The notes beneath the pieces are model-generated. The model saw only the letters and a list, made by a program, of their open reading frames with translations. It was not told where the DNA came from and searched no databases. Shown here in pieces: positions 1 through 8,771 of a stretch of DNA of 64,000 nt. A program made the position numbers and the translations under genes. The DNA is from Stieleria marina (GTDB taxonomy: Bacteria > Planctomycetota > Planctomycetia > Pirellulales > Pirellulaceae), in the NCBI GenBank assembly GCA_007741555.1, contig CP036526.1:372001-436000 (forward strand). Direction: 5' to 3'. Each line of letters opens with the position of its first letter. The first letter of the stretch is position 1.

Positions 1-437
1 ACGCCCAGGAGGTACAGACCTCCTTTGCGAACCGCTCCGGCCATGCAGTCCAGGTGTCCTTTGGCTGCTTTTTCGCTGGACAAGTGGCGAAAGCTGTTGA
101 TCGTGTTGAACGCGATGTCGTACGGCTTTTTGACTGTAAAGTCCGCCATGTCAGCGACAAATGCGCGATGCTTCATTTTGTGTCGCTCGAATCGAGCGTT
201 GCAGAAATCGATCGCTTTGGGGTTCAGGTCCAGCCCGCCGACATCAAAATCTTTCCGCGCCAGGGCATAGAGCAGCCGGCCGGTTCCGCATGCCGGTTCA
301 AACATCCGCTGCGGTTTGCGGCTGATGTATTGATCGGCGCAGGCGAGGATAAATTTGATCTCTGCGGCACAGTCAGCACCGAAAACTAAGTCGTAGTACT
401 TCGGGTGATCGTAGATCGATTCGTTCAGAATTTGCAT
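1..437 (-). CDS. Class I SAM-dependent methyltransferase (3' end outside window)
   Basis: Reading the minus strand from the ATG at 437 gives an open frame that runs off the left edge, so about 145 N-terminal residues are visible. It starts MQILNESIYDHPKYYDLVFG, typical of small-molecule methyltransferases, and has motif I (FEPACGTGRLLYALA), the acidic end of strand 2 (GGLDLNPKAIDFC) and a post-motif region (FVADMADF, AFNTINSFRHL), all SAM-binding features of the Rossmann-fold class I family. The substrate cannot be inferred. The start is 18 bases downstream of the DinB-like gene on the same strand, so the two are probably co-transcribed. The catalytic C-terminal part is missing from the window. 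Confidence 0.85.
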   Translation of the reverse strand, partial: MQILNESIYDHPKYYDLVFGADCAAEIKFILACADQYISRKPQRMFEPACGTGRLLYALARKDFDVGGLDLNPKAIDFCNARFERHKMKHRAFVADMADFTVKKPYDIAFNTINSFRHLSSEKAAKGHLDCMAGAVRKGGLYLLG

Positions 438-455
438 GAAGTCAGTTCGATCCAA

Positions 456-1001
456 TTAGCGGATCGGTTCCAGGTCCAGGGCTCGGCGCAGCATGCCAAG
501 GTGGCCAGCGTGGATCTGTTCGTGAAGTGGGCAGAATAAAACGGCGCCCAGCTTACAGGGATAGTGTGCGTAGGGCATGTCGACGGATTCCAAGAGAGTC
601 TCGCCGGTGACGTCGTTCATCTCCGCCATCGCCAAGTCGAAAACTCGGTCGAGTCGCTGGATCAATTCATCGGGCGTTGGCTGCGTCTGAGAGTCCGATT
701 TGGGAACCGAACCGCGGCCGTAGGCTTTGCGAAAACGACCAGGAATCAATTCCAAGTCATCCGGTCGGCGTCCACGAATCCGAAACATCAACAGGCCATA
801 TTGGCTTACCGTCAGGTGGCCCAGCTGCCAAGCGACGTTGGTTGGAAGCCCGGCGGGCATCGTAAACCAAAGCTCTCGCGGCGTCGCATCAAGCATTTCG
901 AGCGTGTATCGCCGCGCAAAAGCGAGCTGACCGAGAGCGGCTTGCTTCATTATCACGGCGTCGTCGGCACTGGGCAGTGCAGGGGGGGGCATATCTTGCA
1001 T
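456..1001 (-). CDS. DinB-like (DinB_2) metal-binding domain protein
   Basis: A 181-residue protein with the four-helix DinB/YfiT-type layout. The histidines expected for the metal site are visible: one in WQLGHLTVSQ in the first half and two in the C-terminal HEQIHAGHLG segment. Family members are putative metal-dependent thiol transferases or hydrolases, and the reaction here is unknown. The start is set at the ATG at 1001 (MQDMPPP); an in-frame TTG at 1025 would add eight residues. Neither start has a strong ribosome-binding site. The methyltransferase gene follows after 18 bases. Confidence 0.75.
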   Translation of the reverse strand: MQDMPPPALPSADDAVIMKQAALGQLAFARRYTLEMLDATPRELWFTMPAGLPTNVAWQLGHLTVSQYGLLMFRIRGRRPDDLELIPGRFRKAYGRGSVPKSDSQTQPTPDELIQRLDRVFDLAMAEMNDVTGETLLESVDMPYAHYPCKLGAVLFCPLHEQIHAGHLGMLRRALDLEPIR

Positions 1002-1072
1002 GGCGGAATGATACCAATTCGCCAAACCATGTCGCAGCGGGGATCAAGTTGCTCCCCCGCGAATCGCCCGTT

Positions 1073-1519
1073 TCAACCCACTGCGCGGTCGCTGCTTTGC
1101 TTTCGCGCTGGCTTTGAAACAAGTCGCAGTTCGGGCAGCACGGTCTTTCCGCCATGAAAAGTGCGACGTCGTTCGATCGTGTGGTCAAACACGAACACTC
1201 CGTTGGCGACACCGCCTCGAGGCGAAGCGCGCAAGATGGCGGGATGACCGCATTCGCTGCATTGAACTCTCAGTCCATGCGAATCGAGCATCTGGTGGAT
1301 CGCCTTTGCCATCTCGCGGTTCTCCGCCAGGCTTCCCAGTGATTGCCCGGTCAGCTTCGCCAGGCGGTCTTGAATGGTCAGACGTACAGTTCTCTGCAGC
1401 CGGTTCAGCTCCATTTGCAGGTCCCCCAGCGTGACCTTGGCCGCGTCTGCGGCTGACGAAGCCATTTCTTCCGCAGAAAGCTCGGCGTCATCAGCGGAGG
1501 AAGATGGCGACGTGGGCAT
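1073..1519 (-). CDS. Small planctomycete hypothetical protein with a C-terminal Cys pair
   Basis: A 148-residue protein starting at an ATG (MPTSPSSSADDAELS). The N-terminal 60 residues are acidic and helical, followed by a possible coiled-coil region (LGDLQMELNRLQRTVRL). After residue 95 comes VQCSECGHPAILRAS, one CxxC pair as in a half zinc ribbon, then a positively charged tail. I do not recognise a named family. A DNA- or RNA-associated role is only a guess from the basic tail and CxxC knuckle. It is transcribed away from the HlyD/GAF gene at 1829. Confidence 0.6.
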   Translation of the reverse strand: MPTSPSSSADDAELSAEEMASSAADAAKVTLGDLQMELNRLQRTVRLTIQDRLAKLTGQSLGSLAENREMAKAIHQMLDSHGLRVQCSECGHPAILRASPRGGVANGVFVFDHTIERRRTFHGGKTVLPELRLVSKPARKQSSDRAVG

Positions 1520-1612
1520 TCAGATTTGGGGTGTGGGTCGATGGAGCAGGCTGCGGCGGATCGCGATGGGGAGCGACGCGCGAAAAATATCGAGGGAACA
1601 GTATGGACGAGT

Positions 1613-1629
1613 TTATACAATTTGTATAA
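1613..1629. promoter_or_regulatory. Perfect 8-bp palindrome in divergent intergenic region
   Basis: TTATACAA-T-TTGTATAA is a perfect inverted repeat with a single central base, lying in the 309-base gap (1520-1828) between divergent genes. Its size and AT-rich symmetry suit a dimeric repressor operator, but no regulator is known. Apart from this palindrome I see nothing gene-like in the gap. Confidence 0.35.
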
Positions 1630-1828
1630 GCTGTCTAGGGCTGGCGTTCGATTCCGGCTTTTGAGTACTAAGCAACTGACAAAAGCCACGCAGCCGTCAG
1701 AACCTTCACCGGAACACGACGGTTCGCTTCGGAATCAAATCGTCCGCACTATCAACCCGGATTGATGCGAACAGAATTCCATTCAGCCTTCTTCTCCCGT
1801 CCAAACCCGCTCTCAGAATCAATCGCGC

Positions 1829-3877
1829 ATGTCGGTCAATCAACAAAGCGTCGAAGAAACCAAGGCACAGATTCGCGGCTTGGTCAATGAAATTGCCACT
1901 TTGGCAAAGTCAGAGACCACCGCCGAAGAGTTCTATCCTGAGTTGCTTTCGCGAATCATCACTGCTTTGGCTGCGGCGGGCGGAGCGATTTGGTTGCTTG
2001 ACGACGACCACCAGTTGCGACTGCAGTATCAGATCAATGCGGAACCATCGATCTTGGCCGCGGACACCGATGATGGGACTCGCCACACTCGTTTGATTCA
2101 GCGTGTGGCCAATAGCGGACAATCACTTTTGGTTCCGCCGTACAGTGGAACTACCGATGGCGACGCCGAAGGCAACCCGACGCGTTACTTGCTGGTTCTT
2201 GGGTCACTTTCGCATGACGGCCAAAAAGACGGACTGATCGAAGTCTTTCAGCGTCCCGACACGGCGCCCGATACTCAGCGCGGTTACTTGCGTTTTGTCG
2301 AACAGATGTGCGGCCTGGCAGCGGAATGGCTCAAAGGTCAAAAACTGCGAACGCTGGGCGATCGTCAATCGCTCTGGCAGCAAGCCGACTCGTTCGCGCG
2401 TGCGACACACGAGTCACTGGATCTGAAAGAAACCGCCTACATCGTGGCCAACGAAGGCCGCCGACTGATTGGTTGTGACCGAGTCAGTGTGGCAATTAAG
2501 AAAGGCCGTAGTTGCAAAGTCCAAGCCGTCAGCGGACAGGACACGATCGAAAATCGTTCCAACATTATATCGTCGCTGAATCGACTGGCCACGCGAGTCG
2601 TTGCAGCCGGCGAGCCGCTTTGGCATGACGGCAACACCGAAGACTTGCCGCCGCAAATCGAAGAAGCCTTGGAAGACTACGTTGACCAATCGTACGGTCG
2701 AAACATCGCAGTGCTGCCACTGCACGAACCCGAACGACGACTAGGCCAAGACAAAGAGACCGGAGCCGCCGGCGAGATTGATCGCGACAACGCGCACCGC
2801 GGTGAAGTCATCGGTGCGTTGATCATCGAACAAATCGAATCCGATATTCCGGCCGATATTTTCCGGGACCGTTGCAATTTGGTTTACGAGCACGGCACTC
2901 GCGCGATCGCAAACTCACGAGCGCACACCAATTTGTTCCTGATGCCAGTCTGGCGGACTTTGGGACACGCAACTTGGATGATTCGTGCCCGCACGCTTCC
3001 CAAAACGCTGGGCATTCTGGCGTTGATTGCCGCGGTGATCTGCGGCCTAGTCTTCATTCAAAAAGACTTTACGTTGGAAGCCGAAGGCACCCTGCAGCCT
3101 CTCGCACGTCAACAGATTTTCGCGGCCATCGACGGCGAAGTCATGAAGGTTCACGTCGACCACAATGACACGGTCAAAATTGGTGACCCTTTGGTAACGC
3201 TAAGAAACCGCGAAATCGAATATCAAATCACCGACTTGCTGGGGCAGATCTATACAACCAAAGCAGAGTTGGTCAGCACATTGGGCAAGCTGCGATCGCG
3301 TCAGGTTGATCCAGCAGACAAAGTCGCCCTGGCGGGGCAAAAGAACGAGCTGGAGAAAAAGCTGGAAGTGCTTGATCGCAAACTGAAAATGCAAGAAGAG
3401 CGAAAACAGCAGCTGGAAATTGTTTCGCCGATCAATGGTGTCGTGACATCGTGGGACGTCGAAAAAACACTGCATTCGCGCCCCATCATGACCGGCCAAG
3501 TTCTGTTGGAAGTCGCGGATCTCAGCAAGGATTTCTTCTTGGATTTGGAGCTGCCTGAAAAACGCGAAGGCCACTTGGACGAGTACATCGTCGAAAATAA
3601 ACCTAACGTCCTTGATGTGACGTTCATTTTGGCAACGGACCCAGACGTCGATTTGGATGCGAAGCTGGACATGAAGAGCATTTCGGACCGCGCCGAGCCG
3701 CACGAAGAGCATGGTGCGATTATCAAAATGCACGCGGTTCCGACTCAAGCTGAGTTGCAGAAATTGAAACCACGAGCGGGAACCGGCGTCATCGCCAAAG
3801 TTCACTGCGGACGCGCGTCCAGCGGGTTCGTGTTCTTCCACGAGATCGAAGAGTGGTTGCACAAGTTCTTTTTCTAA
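1829..3877 (+). CDS. GAF-GAF-TM-HlyD (barrel-sandwich) membrane protein
   Basis: A 682-residue protein. Residues about 35-165 and 185-365 form two GAF-like sensory domains (AIWLLDDDHQLRLQYQ; GCDRVSVAIKKGRSCKVQAV). A single transmembrane helix follows at about 394-411 (TLGILALIAAVICGLVFI). The C-terminal part is a HlyD/biotinyl-lipoyl barrel-sandwich hybrid (LARQQIFAAIDGEVMKVHVDHN) with a coiled-coil insertion (KNELEKKLEVLDRKLKMQEERK) and a beta-barrel. The topology suggests cytoplasmic GAF sensing coupled to a periplasmic adaptor, an unusual pairing because HlyD adaptors normally have short N-termini. It is first of three same-strand genes, all with HlyD parts. It probably serves an envelope export or peptide-processing complex, and the cargo is unknown. 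Confidence 0.8.
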   Translation: MSVNQQSVEETKAQIRGLVNEIATLAKSETTAEEFYPELLSRIITALAAAGGAIWLLDDDHQLRLQYQINAEPSILAADTDDGTRHTRLIQRVANSGQSLLVPPYSGTTDGDAEGNPTRYLLVLGSLSHDGQKDGLIEVFQRPDTAPDTQRGYLRFVEQMCGLAAEWLKGQKLRTLGDRQSLWQQADSFARATHESLDLKETAYIVANEGRRLIGCDRVSVAIKKGRSCKVQAVSGQDTIENRSNIISSLNRLATRVVAAGEPLWHDGNTEDLPPQIEEALEDYVDQSYGRNIAVLPLHEPERRLGQDKETGAAGEIDRDNAHRGEVIGALIIEQIESDIPADIFRDRCNLVYEHGTRAIANSRAHTNLFLMPVWRTLGHATWMIRARTLPKTLGILALIAAVICGLVFIQKDFTLEAEGTLQPLARQQIFAAIDGEVMKVHVDHNDTVKIGDPLVTLRNREIEYQITDLLGQIYTTKAELVSTLGKLRSRQVDPADKVALAGQKNELEKKLEVLDRKLKMQEERKQQLEIVSPINGVVTSWDVEKTLHSRPIMTGQVLLEVADLSKDFFLDLELPEKREGHLDEYIVENKPNVLDVTFILATDPDVDLDAKLDMKSISDRAEPHEEHGAIIKMHAVPTQAELQKLKPRAGTGVIAKVHCGRASSGFVFFHEIEEWLHKFFF

Positions 3878-3945
3878 GAAGGAAGAGCTGCGTTGTGAGC
3901 GAACCACCAAGTTCGTTCGCTCATGGATCAAGACCCCCATTCAAA

Positions 3946-4932
3946 ATGAAAGTTCCCGTTATGACTTACTTTTCAATCTTTCGCATGGCACCGCCGGCAA
4001 TCGCTGTCGCCATGTTGGCCGTTGCCCCATTGGCCCTGCTATCGGGCGTCAATGACGCAGCAGCCCAAGAAGGACGCTCGCCTGGTTCCAACGAGAGTAT
4101 TCAGGCGGAAAACGCCATGGTTGGCTACATCAATAAAGTTGACATCCCTGCCGAAGTTCAGGGCGCACTCAACGTGATCAAAATCGAAGAAGGCATGACC
4201 GTCAAAAAAGACGATTTGATCGCCACCGTCGATGACAGCCAAGCCAAGCTGGCACTGGATGTCAAAAAAGCCGAAGAGGAAAGGGCTTTGATGGAAGCCA
4301 CCAATGACATCAATCTGAAGGATGCCATCAACAGCGAGAAGATTGCACGCACCGAGGCCAAGGCGTACGAAGATCTGCACAAGCAGGGAGCGACCCCATT
4401 CTTGGAGCTTCAAAAGAAACGACTCGAAGCCGAGCGTGGGATCCTGAAAATCGATTTGGCCGAACGCCAAAAGAAGATGTCCAAGGTCGACTACTTCGCA
4501 AAACGTGCTGAGTTGCGTTTGGCCGAAGACGAAGTGCAACGACGCGAAATCCGTGCTCCGTTTGACGGCTTCATCGAAAAACGCGAAGCCCAGCTTGGGC
4601 AATGGGTTCAGCCAGGCAGCCCCATCGCAACACTGGTTCAGATGGACAGACTAAAAGTCATCGGCGATATCGACGCGCTGCGTTTTTCGGGCCGAGTCAT
4701 GAAAGGTTTGCCCGTCACGGTCGAGGTTTACCACAGTTCGGATTCCAGCAAGCCCCATCGAATCGATTCCAAGATTGCCTACGTCAGTAGCGAAATCGAT
4801 TTGAACAATCGATACCGCATCTGGGTCGAGATTCCCAACACTCCCGTCGGTGAAGACTGGTTGCTTCGCCCAGGGATGCGAGCGGAGATCACGATCACAG
4901 CCGGCAACGGTCCCGACAATTCCGTGTTTTAA
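3946..4932 (+). CDS. HlyD-family periplasmic adaptor subunit
   Basis: A 328-residue periplasmic adaptor (membrane fusion) protein. It has an N-terminal hydrophobic signal region (FRMAPPAIAVAMLAVAPLAL), the first half of a lipoyl-like domain (VDIPAEVQGALNVIKIEEGM), an alpha-hairpin coiled coil (residues about 90-190), the second lipoyl half (REIRAPFDGFIEKREAQLGQ) and a beta-barrel (LKVIGDIDALRFSGRVMKG). I chose the ATG at 3946. An in-frame GTG at 3895, with GGAAG eight bases upstream, would add 17 residues and is a real alternative. No RND pump or outer-membrane channel gene lies nearby, so its partner is probably the M50/HlyD protein downstream. Confidence 0.85.
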   Translation: MKVPVMTYFSIFRMAPPAIAVAMLAVAPLALLSGVNDAAAQEGRSPGSNESIQAENAMVGYINKVDIPAEVQGALNVIKIEEGMTVKKDDLIATVDDSQAKLALDVKKAEEERALMEATNDINLKDAINSEKIARTEAKAYEDLHKQGATPFLELQKKRLEAERGILKIDLAERQKKMSKVDYFAKRAELRLAEDEVQRREIRAPFDGFIEKREAQLGQWVQPGSPIATLVQMDRLKVIGDIDALRFSGRVMKGLPVTVEVYHSSDSSKPHRIDSKIAYVSSEIDLNNRYRIWVEIPNTPVGEDWLLRPGMRAEITITAGNGPDNSVF

Positions 4933-4973
4933 ACCGTTCGCTCTTCCACGCAGAGCATGAACCCCAATGGTAG

Positions 4974-4992
4974 GCCCTCCAGGTGAGAGGGC
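4974..4992 (+). other. Hairpin between adaptor and M50 genes
   Basis: GCCCTC and GAGGGC form a 6-bp stem around a 7-base loop in the 96-base spacer. There is no T-tract, so it looks more like an mRNA processing or stabilising hairpin than a terminator. Confidence 0.3.
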
Positions 4993-5028
4993 GATGATTG
5001 AACCTCGAATCGCGAATTTTTACATCCC

Positions 5029-7266
5029 ATGGCAACTCTTGCCGAATCCCTTGTTAGCAGCTCCTCACGAGCGCTGACGGTGCGCAAACGCCCGGATTTA
5101 ACATCCAGTCGTCACCGTTATCAGGGTGAAGGCTATTGGGTGGTCAAAGAACCGGTGGGGCTTCAGTACTTTCGGTTTCATGACGAAGAGTTTTACATCC
5201 TGAACATGCTCGATGGGCATGTCAGTTTGCAACAGATCAAAGACGGATTTGAACAGCGATTCGCGCCGCAGAAAATCACCTTCGGCGACTTGCAGCAGTT
5301 CATCGGAATGTTGCACCGTAGCGGACTGGTGATCAGCAATTCGCCTGGCCAAGGCAAAGCGCTCCGCGAACGCGGTCGACTGAAGAAAAACAAAGAAGTG
5401 ATGGGCAAGTTCACGAATGTGTTTGCCTTGCGATTTCGTGGGTTCGACCCAGAGAAAATACTCAACGGCATCTTGCCGTGGTTGGGCTGGGTTTTCACCG
5501 TACCGGCGCTGCTGTTCTTTATCACTTTGCTAGGTTCGTCGACGTTGCTGTTGGCTAGCCAGTACGAAAGCGTCTACGCAAAACTACCGACCTTCCAGCA
5601 GTTCTTTGCCGCTGACCGCTGGCTGATTCTGGCGGTCACAATGGCGATCGTCAAAGTGCTGCACGAATTTGGGCACGGTTTGAGCTGTAAAAAGTTCGGC
5701 GGCGAGTGCCACGAAATCGGCTTCATGCTGCTGGTGTTCACACCTTGCTTGTACTGCAACGTGTCCGATTCATGGATGTTGCCCAATAAGTGGAAACGTG
5801 TATGGATTGGTGCAGCGGGGATCTATGTCGAAATGATCTTGGCATCGATGGCTGCCTACGTTTGGTGGTTCACCGAAAGCGGCACGACGCTTAACGACCT
5901 GTGTTTGAACATGATGTTCTTAAACGTTGTCAGCACCGTTTTGGTCAACGGCAACCCGCTGCTTCGATTTGACGGCTACTACATCTTGATGGACATGTTG
6001 GAAATTCCCAACTTGCGTCAAAAGAGTACCGAAGTTTTGAAGCGTTGGTTTCAACAAACCTGTTTGGGTTTGGAGCTGCAAGACGATCCATTTTTGCCGA
6101 CTCGTGGCAAAGTTTGGTTCGGTGCGTTTACGATCGCTAGTGTGATCTACCGCTGGGTGGTCGTGTTTTCGATCTGTTGGTTTGTGATCAAGGTGTTGGA
6201 GCCCTACGGTCTGCAAGCAATCGGGCGAATGGTCGCCGTCGTTGGTTTTGCTGGTCTAGTCGCTCAGCCGGTGATTCAAACTTGGAAATTTTGTCGTACT
6301 CCTGGGAGACTGTCGAAAGTGAAACGTGTGCCATTGATGATCACGCTGGCCGTGGCTGCCTCTGTGATCGCGGCCGTGTGCTATATCCCGCTTCCCCACC
6401 ACATTGATTGTGCTTTTGAGATCCAGTCCAGCGAAGTCGGGCGTGTCTACGCTGGGGCGCCAGGACAGATTCAGTTGACGACCGTGCCAGGTGCGCAGGT
6501 CCAAAAAGGCGACACGATTGCCGTGCTGCGAAATCAGGATCTAGAGATTCGCATGGCGGACTTGGACGGCGAAGAAGAAGTGGCTCAGTTGCAGTTAAAA
6601 AACCTGTCGTCGCGTGTCGCACGCAACCGTTCGTTGAGTGCACAGTTTGAAGCCCAGCAGGAGCTGATCGAGTCCATTCGGCAATTGAAAGCCAAGACGC
6701 AAGAGGACCTCGATCGACTGACGGTCCGAGCGACTCGGGCTGGATTTGTAATCCCACCTCCCGAGCGAAAGAGTCAAAAAACAGGGGACGATCGGTTGCC
6801 GTCTTGGACAGGTTCACCTTTGGAAGAACGCAATCGCGGAGCCATGCTGACAGCGGACGATCTGATCTGCGAAATCGGCAGCAAAGATGCCGTCGAAGCT
6901 GTGCTGATGATCGACCAGGGTGATGTGCAATTGGTGCGTGAAGGTCAGGACGTCGATTTGAAACTTGATTCGCGACGGCTGAAAACCTTTTCCGGTGTGA
7001 TTGGCGAAAAATCACAAGAGCCGATCGGTGCGGCTTCGTCATCGCTGTCCAGCCAAACCGGCGGTGATTTGCAAACCGAAATTGACCCAACCACCGGCAT
7101 GATCAAACCACGAAGCGTGACCTATCAAGCGCGCGTTCCGTTGGAAGCGTCTGAGATACCGATGAAACCTGGCTACCGAGGTTCGGCCAAGATTCATGTC
7201 GACCCAATGTCGCTAGGCAACCGACTTTGGCGCGTGATAGCCAAGACGTTTAACTTCGAGTTCTAG
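5029..7266 (+). CDS. PqqD-like / M50 zinc-metalloprotease-like / HlyD fusion membrane protein
   Basis: A 745-residue protein. Residues about 25-105 resemble a PqqD-type winged-helix peptide-binding domain (GYWVVKEPVGLQYFRF, then FAPQKITFGDLQQFIGML). Next is an M50 (site-2-protease-like) membrane domain with the zinc motif HEFGH at about 212-216 and the distal motif NPLLRFDGYYILMDM at about 310-325. Several transmembrane helices lie between 145 and 460. The C-terminus is a HlyD barrel-sandwich with a coiled coil (about 480-740). This layout matches proteins annotated as putative peptide zinc metalloproteases (YydH-like). All catalytic ligands appear intact. It closes a three-gene HlyD-rich module and probably forms the membrane core that processes or exports a peptide or protein. 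Confidence 0.85.
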   Translation: MATLAESLVSSSSRALTVRKRPDLTSSRHRYQGEGYWVVKEPVGLQYFRFHDEEFYILNMLDGHVSLQQIKDGFEQRFAPQKITFGDLQQFIGMLHRSGLVISNSPGQGKALRERGRLKKNKEVMGKFTNVFALRFRGFDPEKILNGILPWLGWVFTVPALLFFITLLGSSTLLLASQYESVYAKLPTFQQFFAADRWLILAVTMAIVKVLHEFGHGLSCKKFGGECHEIGFMLLVFTPCLYCNVSDSWMLPNKWKRVWIGAAGIYVEMILASMAAYVWWFTESGTTLNDLCLNMMFLNVVSTVLVNGNPLLRFDGYYILMDMLEIPNLRQKSTEVLKRWFQQTCLGLELQDDPFLPTRGKVWFGAFTIASVIYRWVVVFSICWFVIKVLEPYGLQAIGRMVAVVGFAGLVAQPVIQTWKFCRTPGRLSKVKRVPLMITLAVAASVIAAVCYIPLPHHIDCAFEIQSSEVGRVYAGAPGQIQLTTVPGAQVQKGDTIAVLRNQDLEIRMADLDGEEEVAQLQLKNLSSRVARNRSLSAQFEAQQELIESIRQLKAKTQEDLDRLTVRATRAGFVIPPPERKSQKTGDDRLPSWTGSPLEERNRGAMLTADDLICEIGSKDAVEAVLMIDQGDVQLVREGQDVDLKLDSRRLKTFSGVIGEKSQEPIGAASSSLSSQTGGDLQTEIDPTTGMIKPRSVTYQARVPLEASEIPMKPGYRGSAKIHVDPMSLGNRLWRVIAKTFNFEF

Positions 7267-7589
7267 TGACAGTTTACGCATCTTTCGCGTTTTAACGATT
7301 AGGTCGGCATTGATAACGAAATATGAACTACGTGAGGCGACTTTGCATTGCGACCCCCCATTGAAACGTTAGGATATTGATCGGAAAAGTTGCACCGCTG
7401 TTTTCGATCAACGACGAAACAAATCGCGGCGAATCGGTGCTGGATTGGGATTTTTTCCAAGACAAAAAAACAATCGCTGCGTCCAACCCCACACACCGAA
7501 ACTGACTTTAGGGACCAAGCCGTATCTTGGTCATTTCCCTTTCCCACCCCCATCCACTTTTTAATTTCAATTCGGAGTAAGACCAAGTT
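7267..7589. other. Intergenic region with leader hairpin
   Basis: 323 bases without a gene. GACCAAG/CTTGGTC (7513-7519 and 7526-7532) forms a 7-bp hairpin with a 6-base loop, followed by a pyrimidine-rich stretch ahead of the DUF3467 gene. It could be part of that gene's 5' leader. No clear promoter boxes were seen. Confidence 0.3.
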
Positions 7590-8015
7590 ATGGCAGACAC
7601 CACGAAGAGCACCGATGCAAAGAAACCTGCAGCCGCTGCAGAGCCCGCCGCAGCCGCTCAAACACAAGCGCAGCCCGTTCAGGTTCAAGTTGAAGACGCA
7701 AACGCAATGGCGACTTACGCCAACTTCTGCCGCGTCACTGGTTCGCCCGAAGAACTGATCGTTGACTTTGGTTTGAACCCACAGCCTATCGGTGTGCCCA
7801 AGGATCCAATCCAAGTCAAGCAACGCATCATCGTCAACTTCTACACTGCAAAGCGTCTGTTGGCTGCTCTGCAAATGTCAGTGGCGCGTCACGAGAGCGT
7901 CTTTGGCGTCTTGGAAACGGACATCAACAAGCGTGTTCGTCCAGGTTTGGCACAACAACAGCAAGCTGCTGCTGGACAAGCTGCACCTGCTGCTGCTCCT
8001 GCAAAAAAGAGCTAG
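7590..8015 (+). CDS. DUF3467 family protein
   Basis: A 141-residue protein with a low-complexity Ala/Gln N-terminus (1-35), a conserved core (ATYANFCRVTGSPEELIVDF, then NPQPIGV) and an Ala/Gln/Lys-rich tail. The core matches DUF3467, widespread in planctomycetes and of unknown function. The motif near ITINFYTAKRLL in the family is present here as VNFYTAKRLLAAL. A GGAG lies about 12 bases before the ATG. A strong terminator follows at 8067, so it is probably a single-gene, well-expressed unit. Confidence 0.85.
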   Translation: MADTTKSTDAKKPAAAAEPAAAAQTQAQPVQVQVEDANAMATYANFCRVTGSPEELIVDFGLNPQPIGVPKDPIQVKQRIIVNFYTAKRLLAALQMSVARHESVFGVLETDINKRVRPGLAQQQQAAAGQAAPAAAPAKKS

Positions 8016-8066
8016 TAAATTCACTTCTTTGAATTGCCACATCAAGGCAATTGATTGCGATATCAT

Positions 8067-8099
8067 GGCCGTAGCTTGATCCCAAGCTGCGGCCTTTTT
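8067..8099 (+). terminator. Rho-independent terminator after DUF3467 gene
   Basis: A 12-bp stem (8067-8078 with 8083-8094, one G-T pair) closes a 4-base ATCC loop and is followed by TTTTT. This is a textbook intrinsic terminator. Confidence 0.85.
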
Positions 8100-8133
8100 C
8101 GTTTCCGCCTTTCTCAACGCATGAACTACAGCA

Positions 8134-8718
8134 ATGCAGTATCCCCTCGAACTTCGATTCAAATTGCTCGCTTTTGGACAACGTATCAGCGCTACCGATG
8201 CCAGCGGCAACATGCTGATGTTCATCAAGCAGAAGATGTTTAAGCTGAAGGAAAAGGTGGAGATCTATCCGGATCAGAATCTCTCTCAAGTCATCTTTCG
8301 AATCGAAGCGGATCGGGTCCTCGATTTTTCGGCGAACTACCACTTCACCGATGGCGAAGGAAATGACTGGGGGGCGGTCCGTCGTAAAGGCATGCGATCG
8401 CTGTGGTCGGCACACTACGAAATCATGCAAGACGGACAGATCGACATGACGATTAGCGAAGAGAGTCCGATGAAAAAGATCTTGGAAGCTCTGCTGTCAG
8501 AGATTCCGATTCTTGGTTTTGCCGCCGTCTACTTGATCAATCCCAGCTACATCATCCGCCGTCCCGATGGCACGCCCGTCCTGCGATTGGTCAAGAAACC
8601 AGCCGTCTGGGAAGGCAAGTACACGATCGAAAAACTCGCCGATATTCCCGAAGACGACGAACTGCGATCGCTGATGGCCCTGATCATGTTGGTGTTGCTA
8701 GAACGCCGCCGCGGTTAG
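8134..8718 (+). CDS. LURP-one-related (LOR/scramblase-like) family protein
   Basis: A 194-residue protein starting MQYPLELRFKLLAFGQRISA. The pattern of short beta-strands with MFIKQKMFKLKEKVEIY, then a central hydrophobic helix (ILGFAAVYLINPSYII), resembles the LURP-one/Tubby-like C-terminal fold annotated as LURP-one-related. Biochemical function of bacterial members is unknown, although membrane-lipid association has been proposed for the fold. It is flanked by the DUF3467 terminator and the convergent argH gene, so it is probably monocistronic. Confidence 0.7.
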   Translation: MQYPLELRFKLLAFGQRISATDASGNMLMFIKQKMFKLKEKVEIYPDQNLSQVIFRIEADRVLDFSANYHFTDGEGNDWGAVRRKGMRSLWSAHYEIMQDGQIDMTISEESPMKKILEALLSEIPILGFAAVYLINPSYIIRRPDGTPVLRLVKKPAVWEGKYTIEKLADIPEDDELRSLMALIMLVLLERRRG

Positions 8719-8771
8719 AACCCGCCCGGCAGTTTTGCGACGACGTTAACCCAGGCGGGAGGGATCCACGG

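Noticed and set aside
3200-3940. 246-residue minus-strand frame opposite the first HlyD gene
   Set aside because: No recognisable motif, and it lies wholly opposite a well-supported gene in the coiled-coil region.
6341-7090. 249-residue minus-strand frame opposite the M50/HlyD gene
   Set aside because: Arg/Ser-rich composition typical of antisense frames in GC-rich DNA, no family pattern.
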